Of a stretch of 7,600 bases of DNA, positions 6,256-7,600 are shown in pieces. Under the pieces are notes generated by a model. It searched no databases and was not told the DNA's origin. It saw only the letters and a program-made list of their open reading frames with translations. The translations under genes were made by a program, and so were the position numbers. How positions within the stretch are numbered: the stretch's first letter is position 1; every line of letters begins with the position of its first letter. Source of the DNA: an uncultured Bacteroidales bacterium (lineage in GTDB: Bacteria; Bacteroidota; Bacteroidia; Bacteroidales; UBA4417); contig CAIXAQ010000087.1 in the NCBI GenBank assembly GCA_903917425.1, positions 1 through 7,600 on the forward strand. Direction: 5' to 3'.

Positions 6256-6311
6256 AAACCAAACGAAAAGAATCACAAAAATAATGCTTGATATTACCTG
6301 ATACAACAACA

Positions 6312-7600
6312 ATGGCTTTGACAATAATTAGTTTAATAAAACAAGTACCGCTCCCAAGCGAAATGCGAATGGGTGATGATGGATTAATGGACCGCACAAA
6401 GGCAAAATCAATCATCAATATTGATTGCCAGTTTGGTCTTGAAGCCGGCTTACAACTCAGGAAACAATATCCCGATGCCAGACTCATCGTTTGCTCCATG
6501 GGTCCCGGTTCGTTTGAGGCTTCTCTGCGCCAGGCAGTTTCGATGGGCTATGACGAAGCATACCTTTTATCGGATCGCAAGTTAGGCGGTAGTGATACCT
6601 ATGCCACAGGCCTTGCCATTTCGACTATGCTGAAGCATTTAGGCTTCACCAAAGATTCGAAAGAGCCCTTTATTGTTTTAGCCGGACGTCAAACCAGTGA
6701 TGGAGATACGGCACACGTCCCTTCACAGGTGGCCGAAAGTATCGGAATTCCGCAGGCTACGTTTGTCGAGAGTGTAAAATCTGATGGAAAAGGAAACGTA
6801 ATTGCGAAAAGGATTATCGAAGGCGGGTACCAGATGATGAATTTACCCATGCCTTGCGTCATTTCTTTAACTCCGACCGGAATTCCTCCCCGCAAGCCTT
6901 CATTAAGCGGAGCCATCAAAGCCCGTACCCTAAAAATTACGACTTTTGGAATTGATGATATCGGATTGGGAACCGAGAAAATTGGCATAAACGGATCACC
7001 GACTATTGTTGCGAAAGTTGTCAATATCGTCAGCGAACGTCCACCCATAACCATGTCAAGGGGCCAAAATGAAACTTCGTTGGTTGATAGCCTAATTGTA
7101 AACTTTAAAAAAGGCGGCAATGTTTTGGAGAAAACAGAGAAACTGGCCAAAAAGGATATTGATCGCCCCGATTTCCCTGATAAAGACTTCAGGGATGGTT
7201 CAAGAGGAATTCTCACCTGGGCCGAGGTAACAAATGGTAAAATTTCAAGACCTTCGCTTGAATTGTTGACTCCAGCAATGAATTTGGCTAAGCAGTTAGG
7301 AAACGGCACCAAAATAATGACTTTGATTATAGGTAAAAGTGTGAAGGATTTGGCTCAAACGCTTATTGAACACGGTTCGGACGAGGTTATTTTTGTTGAA
7401 AATGATAAGCTCGAAGAATACCTGGTTCTGCCATTTTCATCTATTTTTGAACAGGTGATCAAGGTAAGAAAACCAGAAATAGCTCTTTTTGCCGCGACTA
7501 CTTCAGGGCGTGAGTTGGCTCCCAGGATCGGCATGAAAACCGATAGCGGTGTTACTGCCGACTGCACCGGGCTTGAAATAGGCGAGTACATCGATAAAAA
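6312..7600 (+). CDS. Fused electron transfer flavoprotein, beta then alpha subunit (partial)
   Basis: One open frame of 429 codons runs off the right end with no stop. Residues 1 to about 270 are ETF beta: SLIKQVP near the N-terminus, IDCQFGLEAGLQL, SMGPGSFEASLRQAVSMGYDEAYLLSD, the AMP-site loop AGRQTSDGDTA (124-134), and a C-terminal arm (SLVDSLIVNFK). A charged linker (about 272-298) follows. From G299 the ETF alpha N-terminal domain begins (GILTWAEVTNGKISRPSLELL), reaching SGRELAPR (398-405) and GVTADCTGLEI (413-423). The alpha FAD domain must lie beyond the window. ETF carries electrons from acyl-CoA and related dehydrogenases; here the partner is the ETF:QO just upstream. Beta and alpha are normally separate proteins, so one chain is unusual. 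The ATG at 6312 is used because an in-frame stop lies at 6282-6284. DGDTA in the AMP loop resembles the ETFs of anaerobes and bifurcating systems more than the mitochondrial type. Confidence 0.93.
   Translation, partial: MALTIISLIKQVPLPSEMRMGDDGLMDRTKAKSIINIDCQFGLEAGLQLRKQYPDARLIVCSMGPGSFEASLRQAVSMGYDEAYLLSDRKLGGSDTYATGLAISTMLKHLGFTKDSKEPFIVLAGRQTSDGDTAHVPSQVAESIGIPQATFVESVKSDGKGNVIAKRIIEGGYQMMNLPMPCVISLTPTGIPPRKPSLSGAIKARTLKITTFGIDDIGLGTEKIGINGSPTIVAKVVNIVSERPPITMSRGQNETSLVDSLIVNFKKGGNVLEKTEKLAKKDIDRPDFPDKDFRDGSRGILTWAEVTNGKISRPSLELLTPAMNLAKQLGNGTKIMTLIIGKSVKDLAQTLIEHGSDEVIFVENDKLEEYLVLPFSSIFEQVIKVRKPEIALFAATTSGRELAPRIGMKTDSGVTADCTGLEIGEYIDK

Noticed and set aside
6213..6284. A 23-codon plus-strand ORF starting two bases after a GGAGG sequence
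   Set aside because: The spacing to the Shine-Dalgarno-like sequence is too short, the middle is only translated heptamer repeat, and it ends before the real ETF start. It is most likely chance.
6689..7591. Long minus-strand open frames (207 and 78 codons) across the right end
   Set aside because: They are antisense to the fused ETF frame, whose protein motifs are unmistakable. The reverse frames match no family and are shadows of codon bias.

Overview
The window looks like chromosome from a member of the Bacteroidota. The evidence is moderate to low GC with AT-rich spacers, few strong Shine-Dalgarno sequences, a TAnnTTTG-type -7 element, a tyrosine recombinase of the kind common in that phylum, cysteine-ended lipoprotein signal peptides, and a GGAAGTC-like heptamer repeat. 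It resembles Bacteroidales or Marinilabiliales more than a gut Bacteroides, but the assignment below phylum is inference.

Region 1 (1-1914) appears to be the edge of an integrated element. One full-length tyrosine recombinase (338-1672, minus) has all its catalytic residues and no cargo in view. On its upstream side lie a GC-rich hairpin (1825-1841), a bracketing inverted repeat, an orphan terminator with no gene in front of it, and an 11-bp-spaced direct repeat. This layout suggests an attachment site. More direct repeats and a hairpin lie on the left side at 85-126. No second copy of a core site is visible.

Region 2 (2062-3906, minus) is an envelope and stress cassette. In transcription order it holds a CsbD-family protein, a small helical lipoprotein of the Sll1863-like stress family, and a 294-residue coiled-coil lipoprotein, and it ends at a clear rho-independent terminator. 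Two exact 11-bp repeats exactly 21 bp apart lie upstream and are a good operator candidate.

Region 3 (3907-4390) is a long divergent spacer with a weak trace of a decayed coding frame and a probable -7 element.

Region 4 (4391-7600, plus) is an electron-transfer locus. It holds a complete ETF:quinone oxidoreductase with its FAD motifs and 4Fe-4S cysteines, then a 262-bp spacer with 13 tandem heptamers and an opposite-strand echo, then one uninterrupted reading frame that joins the ETF beta and alpha subunits. That frame runs off the right end of the window. Together these proteins would take electrons from acyl-CoA (or similar) dehydrogenases through a single-chain ETF to the membrane quinone pool. 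The beta-alpha fusion is the most notable protein-level observation here.
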